Origin: Amyelois transitella
Taxonomy: Eukaryota; Arthropoda; Insecta; Lepidoptera; Pyralidae
DNA length: 64,000 bases
Direction of reading: 5' to 3'
Assembly (NCBI RefSeq): GCF_032362555.1
Contig: NC_083527.1
Coordinates: 930,001 to 994,000, forward strand
How positions within the stretch are numbered: position 1 is the first letter of the stretch; every line of letters starts with the position of its first letter. The position numbers and the translations under genes are program-made. The notes under the pieces are model-generated. The model made no database searches and was not told where the DNA came from. It saw only the letters and a list, made by a program, of their open reading frames with translations. Shown here piece after piece: positions 24,253-35,754 of the stretch.

Positions 24253-24696
24253 ATTTTTTTTATAAATTCGTGGTAATTTAAAACGGTAATATTTCACAAG
24301 ACCCACTAAGTGGTCATAAGTTGTAGGAGGTGCGCTAGCTCAGCTGTTTCCTGAACCCAATCCGTCGCGTCCGACCTTCCAGACCACTTAGCTCTTAGCG
24401 TTTCATAATAGCCTGGTACCTCAGTCGAGTGGTTCTCGAACGCGAGATGAAAAGCCGTTTTTGTTTTCCGCGCGCGCGTCAAAGAGAATTAAATAAGTTG
24501 TACTTTTTTCTAGCGCCGTGGGTTGAGTCCAAAAGCATTCTCAGTTCTAAGGTTCGAAACCATTTTCGGGAAATTAGAGAAAATTACAGCTTTACTGTTG
24601 GGATTATCTTATTCTTTTTTCTTTTTATACTTTTTAATGTTCTTTCTTGTTTGGCGAAGAATAAACCCACAGGTCTGTTCTCTTACATTTTGTAGT

Positions 24697-24885
24697 AGAA
24701 GGCGACTAAGGGATAGGCTTATAAACTTGGAATTCTTCTTTTAGGCGATAGGCTAGCAATGTTGTATTACTATATGAATCTCAATTATATCATTAAGCCT
24801 AACAGCTAAACGTGGCCTATCAGTCTTTCAATACTGCTGGCTCTGTCTACCCCAACGGATCTATATCCCTTATAGGGTAGAAGGA
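24697..24885 (+). mobile_element. SINE-A, head missing, tail rearranged
   Basis: GGCGACTAAGGGATAGGCTT through GGCTCTGTCTACCCCAAC, followed by an inverted tail piece. Confidence 0.6.
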
Positions 24886-25605
24886 TTATATGAATGAATA
24901 AATGTTAGCAGAGAATTAACTTTTTTTTCATTTTTAAGGTTTTCTTTCCTTTTTTTTTCGTTTTATAATAATTTAAAAATCTTTTACTCTGGGTGATTTT
25001 AAAATTTATGTTCACTTAAAAGGTTTACTACAATTTTCTAGGCAAATAACTGTATCTGTGAAGAAAAGTTTCCTATTTTCTTAAAAAGTTGAAACTAGGT
25101 CAATATTGTTACAAAAAAGAATAAATGTTAATCTAAGAAAAAATTGATGAACAAAAAACCTATGTTTACTTACCTAAGTAAATGGATACCTAGTAAAGTG
25201 GATAATATACCTATATTATACGAGTATTTACCTAAACCATCATTATTTCATTTAGAGATGATACATACATCTTTATTACTTCAAATATAATATTCAGCGC
25301 GGTAATATGTTTGCTGACGGTACGCACGTAGAATTCATAACTTCTTTGTGATTTACTGACAGTACTTACGCTAAGCTACATTTGATATTGTTCCTTTTAT
25401 TTAGATAATTTGTCTTTATCAAACTCTTTAACACGTGTAGGTAATTCTCTGTATTTTTCTGTTATTCCACTAATAGACTCAGGTGCTCCCGAGAGACCAG
25501 TGGGTAGAGAAAATGGCTTTCATTAATGAAATGAAACAATTTGGAAAATGAAACAGTTCATCTTTAGTTACTATCGTCAATAGAATATTTTCATTCATAT
25601 AGACT
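24886..25605. other. Intergenic; nothing recognised
   Basis: AT-rich with no coding signature in either strand. Confidence 0.4.
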
Positions 25606-26026
25606 TCACGGCTCAGTGGTAAACAAGTTTGTCTTATTGAGAGGTCGAGGGATTTAAATTATACGGGGATAACTGATTTGAAACTTTCGCGACTTTAAAT
25701 TCCGGTCCGGTTCAATTGCGTGATGCGCAGAAAGGTAGGTTCAAATCCCATCTCGGCCATGTACCAATTACTCTTTTCAAAGTTATGTACATTAGTTTGA
25801 ATACTAACCGATGCTCTAACAGTGAGGGAAACCTGCACATTAAGGCAACTGGCAACCATGGATACAATACGGGTTATGTTTACCTGCAAAGGTTACGGAG
25901 GTCAGAAGGGAGTTGCTTCATGTAAAAACCGACTCGCCCAATCCAGGATCAATGGTTAAAGGCATACCCCATGCTCCTCTCCAGAGAGGTAACGATGCAA
26001 CCGGGACTAAAGCCAGGAGGAAGAAG
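25606..26026 (+). mobile_element. SINE-D (tRNA-headed, most complete copy)
   Basis: GGCTCAGTGGTAAACAAGTT resembles an A box. The body has ACATTAGTTTGAATACTAAC, GCAAAGGTTACGGAGGTCAG and CATACCCCATGCTCCTCTCC, ending CCAGGAGGAAGAAG. Confidence 0.65.
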
Positions 26027-27888
26027 ACTATTTATTGATAATACTTTATATTATTTATAAATAATAAAGGTATTAAACGCTGGTTTTCAGTCGCTCGGTG
26101 GCCACGGATCATTGTAAATTGATTCTAAACGAGAAATTAAAATCAAATTTATATTAAACTTAATAATAAAAATGACTTTGACACCTACTTCCAATCCCAA
26201 TATCAAGAATCTCAAAAAATAAAGCGTTATATTTAATTAAGTATTTATTATGTCTTCAGATGAACACATACATATATGACACAGGCAGGCAAGGCATACT
26301 TGTAACACCCCACTTGTTATATATGATGGTTAAAAGAACTAGATGTTCGTATGTTTAAAATACCAGGACATCATAAATTTAGGTAGATAAGTATCACGAT
26401 AAGATTTCTCTGCATTTCAGTAACAAGTATTACATTTACAGAGAAATCATTTGGAAAAAAATACCACAAAACCTTAAATCGATAAAATATATATTTTAAA
26501 ATTATCTAAAAGAAATAATTACTTATTTATGTACTCAAAGATCACCAGACGCATCCTTTAATTGGCCGAACGTAAATCAATCGCATATTGATTGTATCTC
26601 ATCTCCTTCGAGTCATGTGTGCCTGGTATTTCACCGTCAACTCTCGATTACTATGAAAGATGGTTTTATTATGAGTAAAATGAATTATTTATACAATTTT
26701 ATCACTTACCTGTGCATATCCCGGAACAGGGTACGAAATGGCGAAACGAGCGCCCTCTGTCGAGAACTAGAGGTAACTGAAGCAAAGCTACGGATAGCAA
26801 TGGATATGTATAGAGTTGTAAATATTCCAGAAATTCCTTGTTGCTTGCAAAGGGTGGATGTTTGTTTTACTCGGGCCATTTAATTGATTCGTGAAATTGG
26901 TATCGGATTTCTGATTACAGAGCATCGAATGTTGAAATGGCGGTTTTTAAAACCAAACCTAATTTTGGCCAACGTGCTGCTATCAGAGGTGCTCCATTTA
27001 AGTCTTAAAAAATAATAAAAATGGTAACTATAACGTTTTGTATTCTAGAAGTTCTTTAAACACATCGGCACATTGTATTATGTGAAGATTAAATTCTAGG
27101 AAGTTTTAAATTGATGTAAGTTTTGTTTATTTCATTTATTTGGAAGACAAACAACTGTTTACAAAAAATGCGTGTATATGAAACAAATTGTCAATTAAAG
27201 TTCCTCACTAATACAAAAAGCTTATCAATCTATAAGAATTAAATAATATTAATTAAAAAATTGATCCAGAAGAATCATTTTGTAATAATGGCATTTTACA
27301 ATAATAATCCAGCCGGACGTCAGAAGTGACTTTTGTTGCGCTAGTAGAAAGAACGCAGAAGGCATAGTCTTTCATAAGACAAAGTAAACAGTCTCGAAAA
27401 GACTGACACACTATTTTCAGGCTTAATTTGGTAATAACATCTCTATAGTAATCTTGGCGCTTTCAGGCGACACATGGCTGCTATTGGCCGGGTGGCGCGG
27501 CCGCCCGCCCAGCAACAGTTTGCATGGAGTGTTGCCATTGTGGAAAAATTACCCAAAATTATTGAAGACTTTTTGAGCTATAAATACAATGTTAATTTAA
27601 TTTGTAACGCTGTTTATTTGATGTGTTATTGAATTTTTATTTAAATGTAGAGAAATGTTTATTTTTGTAGATTTTCAACTATAGAGAACTGTTTAAAAAT
27701 TTTATGTAATGTAGAAAAATCAAGTTAATAATTTCAGTTTCATGTTATGATTTTTAATAGATGTCGCCATCCAGTAAAATTAAGCGTCTCCTTATATGGT
27801 CTAAGGAGGCAGATATGAATTTTCGGAATTCTCGCTAGTAGGGAAATTAATGGGAAATTTTATTTAAGGGGAGCCTTTACCATGTATG
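26027..27888. other. Intergenic; one GC-rich patch
   Basis: AT-rich except 27465-27560, where GGCGCGGCCGCCCGCCCAGC lies in a 52-codon frame (27474-27632). A minus-sense SINE-A scrap is at 27385-27430. Confidence 0.35.
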
Positions 27889-28045
27889 TGTGCCGTGTGG
27901 TTCCCGGCACCAATACCAAAAAAGAATAGGACCACTCCATCTCTTTCCCATGGATGTCGAAAAAGGCGACTACGGGATAGGCTTACAAATTTGGGATTCT
28001 TATTTTGAGGCGATGGGCCAGCAACCTGTCACTATTTTGGTTTTG
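27889..28045 (+). mobile_element. SINE-A, 3' truncated
   Basis: Intact head and body, stopping at CCTGTCACTATTTT. Confidence 0.7.
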
Positions 28046-28747
28046 ATTCAGTTCGTTCCTTTTTGTAAGCAATTACTGATTTGAATTCATGTATTAATAA
28101 ATGCAAAAAAGAATATTAAAACTGAATACATTATAGTTATATCATGTGTGTTCATACTGAAAGCACTTTAAGCTTAAAATGATCCAACCATATATTATTT
28201 TAGGAAAATTAAATAATTTATTTGCAACACCGTTTATAAGAGCGAGAGAGTTTTAGAATCCAGTCGTATGAAAACGTCGCGAAAAGTGTAAATTATTCCT
28301 TCACATTGCAATCATTTCTAATCGGTCGCGTTATGCTGTCGTAGTTAAGATAAAAATAATGGAATTTCAACCATACACACTCATACTGAAGGTAGCTTTT
28401 GATTTCACACATTTTTTGAATGAAATTTGTATTCAATTTAAAACTCTATGGCTTCAGAATAAGGAGAAAATCCTCGTGAAGTACAGAATGATGTCAAAGT
28501 TCTTTTTTATTTTGACAATCAATTTCATCTTCATTACATGAGAAGCCATCGCTTATTTTCCAAATTTTTGTCGTATTACTTCTGAATACTTAAGGTTTCA
28601 CTCAGGCCTAATACGCTGTATTTGCCGTGTGGTTCCCGGAATTTTATGATAAGTTAACTTCATCGCCACACTAAAACAACTATTATCTAAGTCTTGCAAG
28701 GTTCTATTTCGACAAGATTATGAAGATCAGACTGAATCACTACCTTA
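28046..28747. other. Intergenic; nothing recognised
   Basis: Contains only a SINE-A head scrap at 28622-28640. Confidence 0.4.
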
Positions 28748-29001
28748 ACATACATACATATATAATCATCACATCTTTATCTATTACGCGGTAGACGGAG
28801 CCAAAAGTCTTTAAAAGATTAGGAGGCCACGCTTAGCTGTATGCTTTAATGATGGAATTGAGATTGTCATAATAATAGGTTACTAGCCAATCGCTTAACA
28901 GAGAAATCCCATATTTAATAAGCCCATCCTTAGTTGCCTTTACCTCCATGCGAAAGAGATGAAGTGGTCGTATTCTTGAGTGCCGGAAACCACACGGCAA
29001 C
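28748..29001 (-). mobile_element. SINE-A, full length, diverged
   Basis: (CATA)n at the left, GTGCCGGAAACCACACGGCA at the right. A second head remnant (CCGGAAACCATACGGCA) follows at 29014-29031. Confidence 0.7.
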
Positions 29002-29681
29002 ATATGCCGTATTCCGGAAACCATACGGCATATTACCGAGTCACCTAATCCTGGATTAAGGTCAAAAGCGTACCTCGGATTTCTCTCCACAGACGCGAGG
29101 ATGTTATCAAGACTAACGCCAGGTAGAAAAAGAGGAGACGTCATGTGTAATTTGATTACTTTACAAAACCTCACACCTCTCGGCCGCATCTAAGTACATG
29201 TCAATTAAATATAGTGTCCTAAGGATATACTCCAGACTACTTTCCAAGTGCCTGGAGGAAAATGGTTTCATAAAGTGTATGTCTAGATGAAACACATTTT
29301 CAAACTGAACGTGGAAACATAAAAAGAAATGCAAATCCATCCAACTTTACGACGTAAGCCACGATAAAAGAAAACCATAAAATATTTTACTACAACCTCA
29401 TAGCAAAAGATAAATAACTAATCTCAAGTTAGTATCACAATATTAATACAGAAAATATTGTGTGGTGAATTCGCAAAATTATTAGTGTTCAAGCAATAAA
29501 GTTTCTTAAACGTTACATAACATTTATATACGATCACAAATTTAATTGAGACAGACATAAAAATTATATCATCTAGGTACCCTGATTTTTAAATATAGAA
29601 ATTAACGACGACATGATCGAAAGAAATATCAAAAATGTTATTAAAATCTAGATAAAAGTAACAAATAAAAATGATACAATA

Positions 29682-32600
29682 ATGAACATAGACAATTATT
29701 TGTTTGAAATCACAAAAATATTGAAAGTAATTGTTGTGCTTAATATAGTCAATGGGTTACAAGTTATAGAGAAAAAAGATAAAAGTCATTTGGAGCCAAT
29801 TTTGTATAAGCATGTGTATGAAGATGACGATAAGCTTAATAGTCAATCGAAGTATATAGATTTGGATATAGACGATACACTGAAAATTTACCAAAGAAGT
29901 AAAGATGATAATGCAGATAGCAATGAAAATTTTAAGACACTTTTAGAAGAGAAGTACAAGTTCGTGAATGATGGAACTTCAACGAGGTACAAGGTTTATG
30001 GAGATGACCGATCGTTTTCTGGTGAGAACGTCACAGATTTTGCTTAAATTTTGTGTTATTGCGATATGACTTGCCTATGTAGCGTCATTTTGTTGCTTCA
30101 ACAAAGCTGTAATAGATTTGTATAGGGAAGCACGGCAATTAATCAAGACTTATATCAGATAGAATTAAGATTCGAAGAGATAGTGACAATTTCTAGCCCA
30201 TCGACAAAAGGAATTCAAGTTTATACGCCTTTCCCTCAAGCCTTTCATATACAAAGTAAACATTAATCTGCCTATTTAATTGTAGCGTTCATCTTTTCGT
30301 AACGGATCGTGTATATGTATTTTTATGACAGAAAGATTGTTACCTCGCATTTGGACATGGACTACTGTTCTGTTCAAATAGATCTAGACCACATAAATTG
30401 GAATTACGAGTATATTTCTGTCATCTAAAAAACTATCAACATCTTGTAGTATTCCCAAAAATACCAGAAGACAAAAACATGGCCTGGGCATTCCGTTCCT
30501 ACGCCGTGAGGAGGATCGTGGGAGGCATGGAGACCAGTATCAGCATGTACCCGTACAACGTCGCCATATCCAGGAATGGGAAACATTGGTGTGGTGGATC
30601 TATCATTGATGAGCAATGGGTCCTCACCGCTGGGCATTGCTTGGAGTCGTAAGTTTTCGTTTCTATCAAATAGTTGAGGTGGTAATGTCATAGTGGAAGA
30701 AAGTAAAAGTTACTATATTCGGGCTCCAATTCATTAGATATAAAAAATAAGACACTTTATTTTAAAGCAAAAAATCGAATAAAATAATACCAAACTAAAT
30801 AATTAAAGTATACCAAAGGCACTTTCAATTAAAATTTCATATTGTTAACATATCATATTACCTAGTTAAGCTTGAGATTTTTTCTTATCTATGTTTTAGA
30901 GCTTCAGATGGCAATAAAAAGAAACTAACACCTTTTATCATCAGAGCCGGTAGTTCTTTTCATAACAGAGGTGGATACCAAGCCCGTGTCAATAAGGTAA
31001 AAAAATATTAACACATTACATACATACATACATAAAATCACGCCTCTTTCCCGGAGGGGTAGGCAGAGACTACCTCTTCATGCAAGCTCGGCGGTTTCGG
31101 GTATTAACACATTATGTTCACTCCTATAGCTCAACACAATATCTGCGATCAGATCATGTTCGAATATGACATTTTTATTACTGGCATTAATTTTGAATGT
31201 TCTTACTTTGGGATAAGCTCAGCCTGTGTGATCTGCCGAAATATTTTTCTGTTGTTCTTGGATCCTACTGCTGGGTAACGATTTCCTGATTTCTATAACC
31301 ATAAACACTAGACATAAGCAGAATTTTGCCATCAATTATGATTACATTAAATTCATTTATATTGTGTTGGTCTTTGCGTTTTACCTGATTGTTATATTGC
31401 TTTTTAGGTGTTTTTTCCTACAGACTATGCTCCAGGTAATGCAGATTATGACTTCTCCTTGCTCCGCCTTGATCGTCCAATGCCAATTGGGCGGAACATC
31501 GCAGTTCTGAATTTGCCGGCCAAAGATTACATCATCAAAGAAAACGACATCCTCATTGTTACTGGCTGGGGTAGTACTGATGTAAGTGACACTAATTGAT
31601 ACATATATAGTCACGTCCTTATCCCTTAATGCCTGACTGTTTTATGATAGAATTAAGATACTTCCAGGTTTCTTGGCAATCGCCTATAAAGAAGAATTTA
31701 AGGTTATAAGTACTGATATCGTACAGAAATAATCAAATGCAGATTTAACTATAAATGATAATAATTTAGTAGATGAGGCCCATCTCAACAAGTATAAAAA
31801 TCATAGATTTGGTATAAAAATCATATCTAAATATCTGATGCTTCAAATTTGACCCCTCTCAATTATGATCTTGTGAAATATCATCTGAATCACCTCTTTT
31901 AGCCAGTTAATGATTTGATTATTGACAAATTCATTTCAAGGAGTCGGGATATGGTCACATCCCAGATCGGTTGCGTTTCGTCCCGGTCCCGGTGATGAGG
32001 CATACTGACTGTCAGCAGTCCTACAGGTTCTACATCACGCCGAGGATGCTGTGCGCTGGATACGCTACTGGCGGGAAGGACGCTTGTAACGTAGGTTCAT
32101 TACAAAAACATATCCAAATAAACTCGATCAGATAAACATCTCTTAATTGGTCAACATCAACTGTCCAGATTCTTGTATTTGAGCATGAAAATTATCCAAA
32201 ATTTTTGTCTAAAGCTAATGCTATATTCTACATAGGTACATACGATTATATCGGATGAAGATCCTTAACATGATGGACAGAGCCAATAGTCCCGAAAAGA
32301 CTGACATGCCACGTTCAGCTATATGGCCCTATGATGGAATCGACATTCAAAAAGCGACAGGTTGCTATCCCATCGCCTTAAAGAGGGATTCCAAATTTAA
32401 TAAACTTTTCCAATGGCTTACACTATTATAAACGTAAGCTTTATTCTAATTAAAACGTAGTTCTTTCGCGTAATTATTTCTAAGTTTCCTACTAAGGACT
32501 TCAAAGAAATTTCAAAATTTATTCTCTTTTATAACCAGCACGATTCAGGGGGTCCAGCAGTAAGAGACGGTGTGCTCCTAGGCATAGTATCATTTGGTGG

Positions 32601-33432
32601 GAAGCAGTGTGGTGACCCTCACTCCCCTGGAGTCTACAGTCGAGTCTCGGAGATCACGGAATGGGTGGAAGAAACAATTACATCGAATGAAGCATTTAAA
32701 GAGCCTGAACTGCTTCCGAAGATCAGAAGAGCGAGGCAGAGGGAGATTGAGTTGCAAAAGTAAGTTCCACTTCTGACATACATAAATCACGCTTTTTTTC
32801 CCGGATGGATAGGCAGAGACCACCATCTTTCCACTTGCCACGATCCCTGCACACTTCTTTCGCTTCATCCACATTCATAACTCTCTTCATGCAAGCTCAT
32901 CGGTTTCGGGTACTCTTGACCAGACCTTTTTCTACAACGTCTCCAATTTTGAATTCGTGCATTATATAATTAACCAATTAATTTAGATTGGGTAGTTACA
33001 AAAGAAAAACAAGTTACTAGGTAGTTTACCTATACCAGGAACATGATCAAATTATTCATTTTTATTTCCAGATTCAAGGCCAGAGTGGAAGACAAGAAAA
33101 ATAAGATAAAGAACTGGCTACGTGATACCCTCAAATCACCTTCCTTCATATCGCTAGCCAAAAAGAAGCTTCGAGAAGCAGGCTTCGCTACAAGACGTCT
33201 AATAAAACCAGAAGAAACAAACTCCAGTGCTTTAGATGATTCTACTATGGACGAAATTAATTTAGCCAATCAAATCCATGAAAGAATACTTGACGTTGAT
33301 GATAACGAATCAGAGAAGTTATTAAGAACTCTAGCTTTACAAGAAGTTATGTTGACAGAGAGTAAAGAAGTGGAACAGGCGGATCCTAATGCAAGTTTTG
33401 AGGCGTTCATTAGTTATATTGCGAAAGGTTAA
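29682..33432 (+). CDS. Trypsin-like serine protease with acidic pro-region and C-terminal extension (7 exons, complete)
   Basis: Exons read by eye: 29682-30021, 30450-30648, 30900-30996, 31408-31581, 31941-32090, 32539-32759 and 33072-33432. All have GT-AG introns and matching phases (1,2,0,0,0,2), giving 513 residues. Residues about 9-27 look like a signal peptide (core [13 protein letters not shown]). An acidic, cysteine-free pro-region follows up to the activation site AVRR/IVGG (cut after R135). The S1 chymotrypsin fold has all three catalytic residues: H176 (TAGHC), D227 (NADYDFSLL) and S323 (DSGGP). D317, six before the serine, predicts cleavage after Arg or Lys. Six cysteines (161, 177, 294, 308, 319, 344) fit the three usual disulfides. 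The position just before DSGGP, usually Gly, is His321. Residues about 368-513 are a Lys/Glu-rich tail with no cysteine and an RRAR site at 383-386. There is no clip domain. The protein is probably a secreted zymogen; its substrate is unknown. SINE-A or LINE-B fragments lie in introns 1, 3, 4, 5 and 6. Confidence 0.9.
31017..31108 (-). mobile_element. LINE-B fragment in protease intron 3
   Basis: (TACA)n then AATCACGCCTCTTTCCCGG, with an internal deletion to CTTCATGCAAGCTCGGCGG. Confidence 0.6.
31598..31705 (-). mobile_element. SINE-A fragment in protease intron 4
   Basis: Begins 16 bases after the exon 4 donor with ATATATAGTCACGTCCTTAT; internally deleted. A further piece is in intron 1 (30150-30240). 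Confidence 0.55.
32245..32420 (-). mobile_element. SINE-A fragment in protease intron 5
   Basis: GACATGCCACGTTCAGCTAT and GCGACAGGTTGCTATCCCAT; head missing. Confidence 0.6.
32776..32950 (-). mobile_element. LINE-B fragment in protease intron 6
   Basis: Starts 16 bases after the exon 6 donor with its (CATA) tail and runs through CACATTCATAACTCTCTTC. Confidence 0.65.
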
Positions 33433-33438
33433 AATAAA
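33433..33438 (+). promoter_or_regulatory. Poly(A) signal of the protease gene
   Basis: AATAAA begins one base after the TAA stop (33430-33432). A second AATAAA lies near 33631. Either could end the transcript; the nearer one would leave almost no 3' UTR. Confidence 0.45.
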
Positions 33439-33783
33439 ATTAGTGGTTTGACTTTTATTTAAGGTGTTGAAGTTGTAGTTATTGACCAAGCTACTAAAAT
33501 AATTGGAAATTCTTCTACTAAGATATGTCTGTGATTTTACATACTTAAACTCTTTTAAAGCGACATATCTTGAAGGCAGTTTAAATTTAACCAAAATATC
33601 CGGACTGTAAAGTTTTTATGAATTCAACAACAATAAAAGATACAACTCACAAACAGCGTATAAAAACTGATAGCTTTAAGTAAGAGTGCTATAAAATTTT
33701 CTGTACATCCCGTATTGCCACAGCACAAGTAACATACCAGCCAATTTAAATGATAATTGTCTGTTAGCATTACCAGGATATCA

Positions 33784-35050
33784 TCAGCATGCAGGTGTAC
33801 AAGATCTTGAACTCCCCTCCATAGATAATGTAAACTGAATTCTATCAATGATATCGTAATAATTACCTGAAAGTTTAAGCTCTGTTATTTTATGTGTTCC
33901 TAGTATCAATATTATGCTGAGCACTTTTTTTTATTCAATTGTTCGGTTTTTAGCAACTTTTTTCATTCTGGCAAACTATTGCTGTTTCGCTTTTTAATAT
34001 GACGTGAAACGGGACAGCGATAGCTTTACGCGCAATAATAACGGCGTCGCGCGTGCCATGTTATGGGGGGTCGGAATATAAATTAAATCAACCGTACGTA
34101 TGCATAACTTGGAAATACTTGGTTCTTGTTTTAGGGTTGGCTCTGTCTACCCCTTGAGCAATGAAAATGTGATTCTTCTTCCCCCTGGCATAAGTCCCGG
34201 TTGCGTCCTCACCACTCTGGAGAGGAGCCCGGGATATACCTTTGACCATGAATTCTGGATTGGGTTTTTACACGAAGCGACTCCCATCTGACCTCCGCAA
34301 CTTTTGTAGGGGAACCACACACGTATTGGATTGATCATGGTTACACATCCAGATGCCTTAATGTGCAGGTTTCCTCACGATGTTTTCCCTCCGTGATTAT
34401 ATGTATGTAAGTACTGAGTTTTTACGTTTGAATTTGCCCTAAACAAAAGCAATCCTAGAAAGTGTTTGATATCATCTTAATAAGAATCTAATAAAGCATT
34501 TCCTTACCTCCAAAAGATGATAGATAATAGGACATTTCTGATAAAGAAAAAATGGCAGAAAATCTATCTTACTAATAACCAAACTTATACTGAAGAGATA
34601 TACCAATGTGGATGCTTTGTTCTCATCTTTCAGGATGTTTTCTGAAACATATGTACATACCTACATATATACCTACATTGATACATATAATCACGTCTTT
34701 ATCCCTTGCGGGGTAGACAGAGCTACACCATTTCTTTCCGATAGATGTCGTAAAAGACAGCTAAGGGATAGGCTTATAAACTTGGGATTATTCTGTTAGG
34801 CGATGGGTAAGCAACCTGTCACTATTTGAATCTCAATTCTATATTAAAGCCAAATAGCTGAACGCGGCGTATTAGTCTTTTCAAGACTCTTGGCTCTGTC
34901 TGCTCCGCAAGGGATATAGGCGTGATTATATGCATGTATGTATGTTAATTATTTACCATTGCGAGCAGACCACAAGGTTACGTCGTTGACAAGAAGGGAC
35001 AAAGTGAATACCAAGGCAGCCGCCGTAGTCATCAGTTTCATATATTTCAT
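33784..35050 (-). CDS. Putative small secreted peptide (2 exons, 58 aa)
   Basis: Exon 1 (35050 down to 34957) starts with ATG and encodes a strong signal peptide: MKYMKLM, then a hydrophobic core TTAAALVFTLSLLV, ending at a GTAAAT donor in phase 1. Its GC content is clearly above that of its surroundings. A CTTTCAG acceptor at 33867 opens a phase-compatible exon 2 (33866 down to 33784) that reads NYYDIIDRIQF... and ends SCTPAC before TGA. The mature peptide would be about 30-36 residues with two cysteines near the C-terminus. I recognise no family. The signal-peptide exon is the convincing part; exon 2 is an inference and another 3' exon could replace it. The intron holds SINE-A and SINE-D pieces. 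The gene converges on the protease gene. An internal in-frame ATG at 35041 is an alternative start. Confidence 0.4.
34150..34415 (-). mobile_element. SINE-D 3' part
   Basis: GTCCTCACCACTCTGGAGAG through CAGGTTTCCTCACGATG, between a SINE-A tail scrap at each side. Confidence 0.6.
34670..34946. mobile_element. SINE-A tail (minus sense) joined to a SINE-A body (plus sense)
   Basis: 34670-34730 is a minus-sense tail. 34733-34946 is a plus-sense copy lacking the head and ending in (TATG)n. Both lie in the intron of the putative secreted peptide gene. Confidence 0.65.
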
Positions 35051-35279
35051 ATATAAGAGATAATAATGAGTAAATTTCTAATATTTAAAAAAAATGTAAA
35101 AACGTACATTTAAAACGTGTTTAACACAAAAAGGTATGACTGATGACATTGAAATTTGATATGACGTTTGAGAAAAGCAAAGATAATAAATAAGAGTTTT
35201 ACACAAAAAACTTTACTCGACTCTGTGACTAGACTGACCCAAATCAGGGTCGTCGTCACGTGGTAGGGCTCCTGTTCCT

Positions 35280-35488
35280 ACATACATACATACATACATA
35301 TAGTCACGTATATGTCTCTTGCGGGGTAGACAGAGCCAACAGCCTTAAAAAACTGAAAGGCCACATTCACTATTTGAATCTCAATTTTATCATTAAGCCT
35401 AATAGCTAAACGTGGCCGATCTTTTTAAGACTGTTGGCTCTGTCTACCCCACAAGGGATATAGACGTGCCCATATGTATGTATGTAAT
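35280..35488. mobile_element. Inverted SINE-A pair with tails outward
   Basis: Minus-sense 35280-35368 and plus-sense 35369-35488, both head-truncated, meet in the middle. Confidence 0.7.
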
Positions 35489-35754
35489 GACTGAGATTCG
35501 ATAAATAAAAAACGGGTCGGTAGTTAGATATATAAATTTCAAAAATCGTTGGTTATATAGAATTTCAATGAACTGTTGTGATTCTTATTACTTAAAAATA
35601 ATATACTAGTTCAAACTATTTAATATATTTATTTCAAACTTTATGCACTTCGCGTCAAGATTCTTTCTTGACATCTTCACTGCTCCACTTTCCCAAAAAA
35701 TCCCTTAAAATAAATCTGCTAATCCAGTCTTCATCTACCAGGGTCGCATAAAAC

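Noticed and set aside
24429..24744. Two overlapping frames with hydrophobic stretches (FFLFILFNVL)
   Set aside because: The hydrophobicity comes from a T-rich tract; there is no splice context or family resemblance, and the right end is SINE-A.
30398..30449. Upstream in-frame extension ([12 protein letters not shown]...) as the start of the protease
   Set aside because: It lies in the intron before the TTGTAG acceptor. The phase-matched exon at 29682-30021 provides a signal peptide, which this start lacks.
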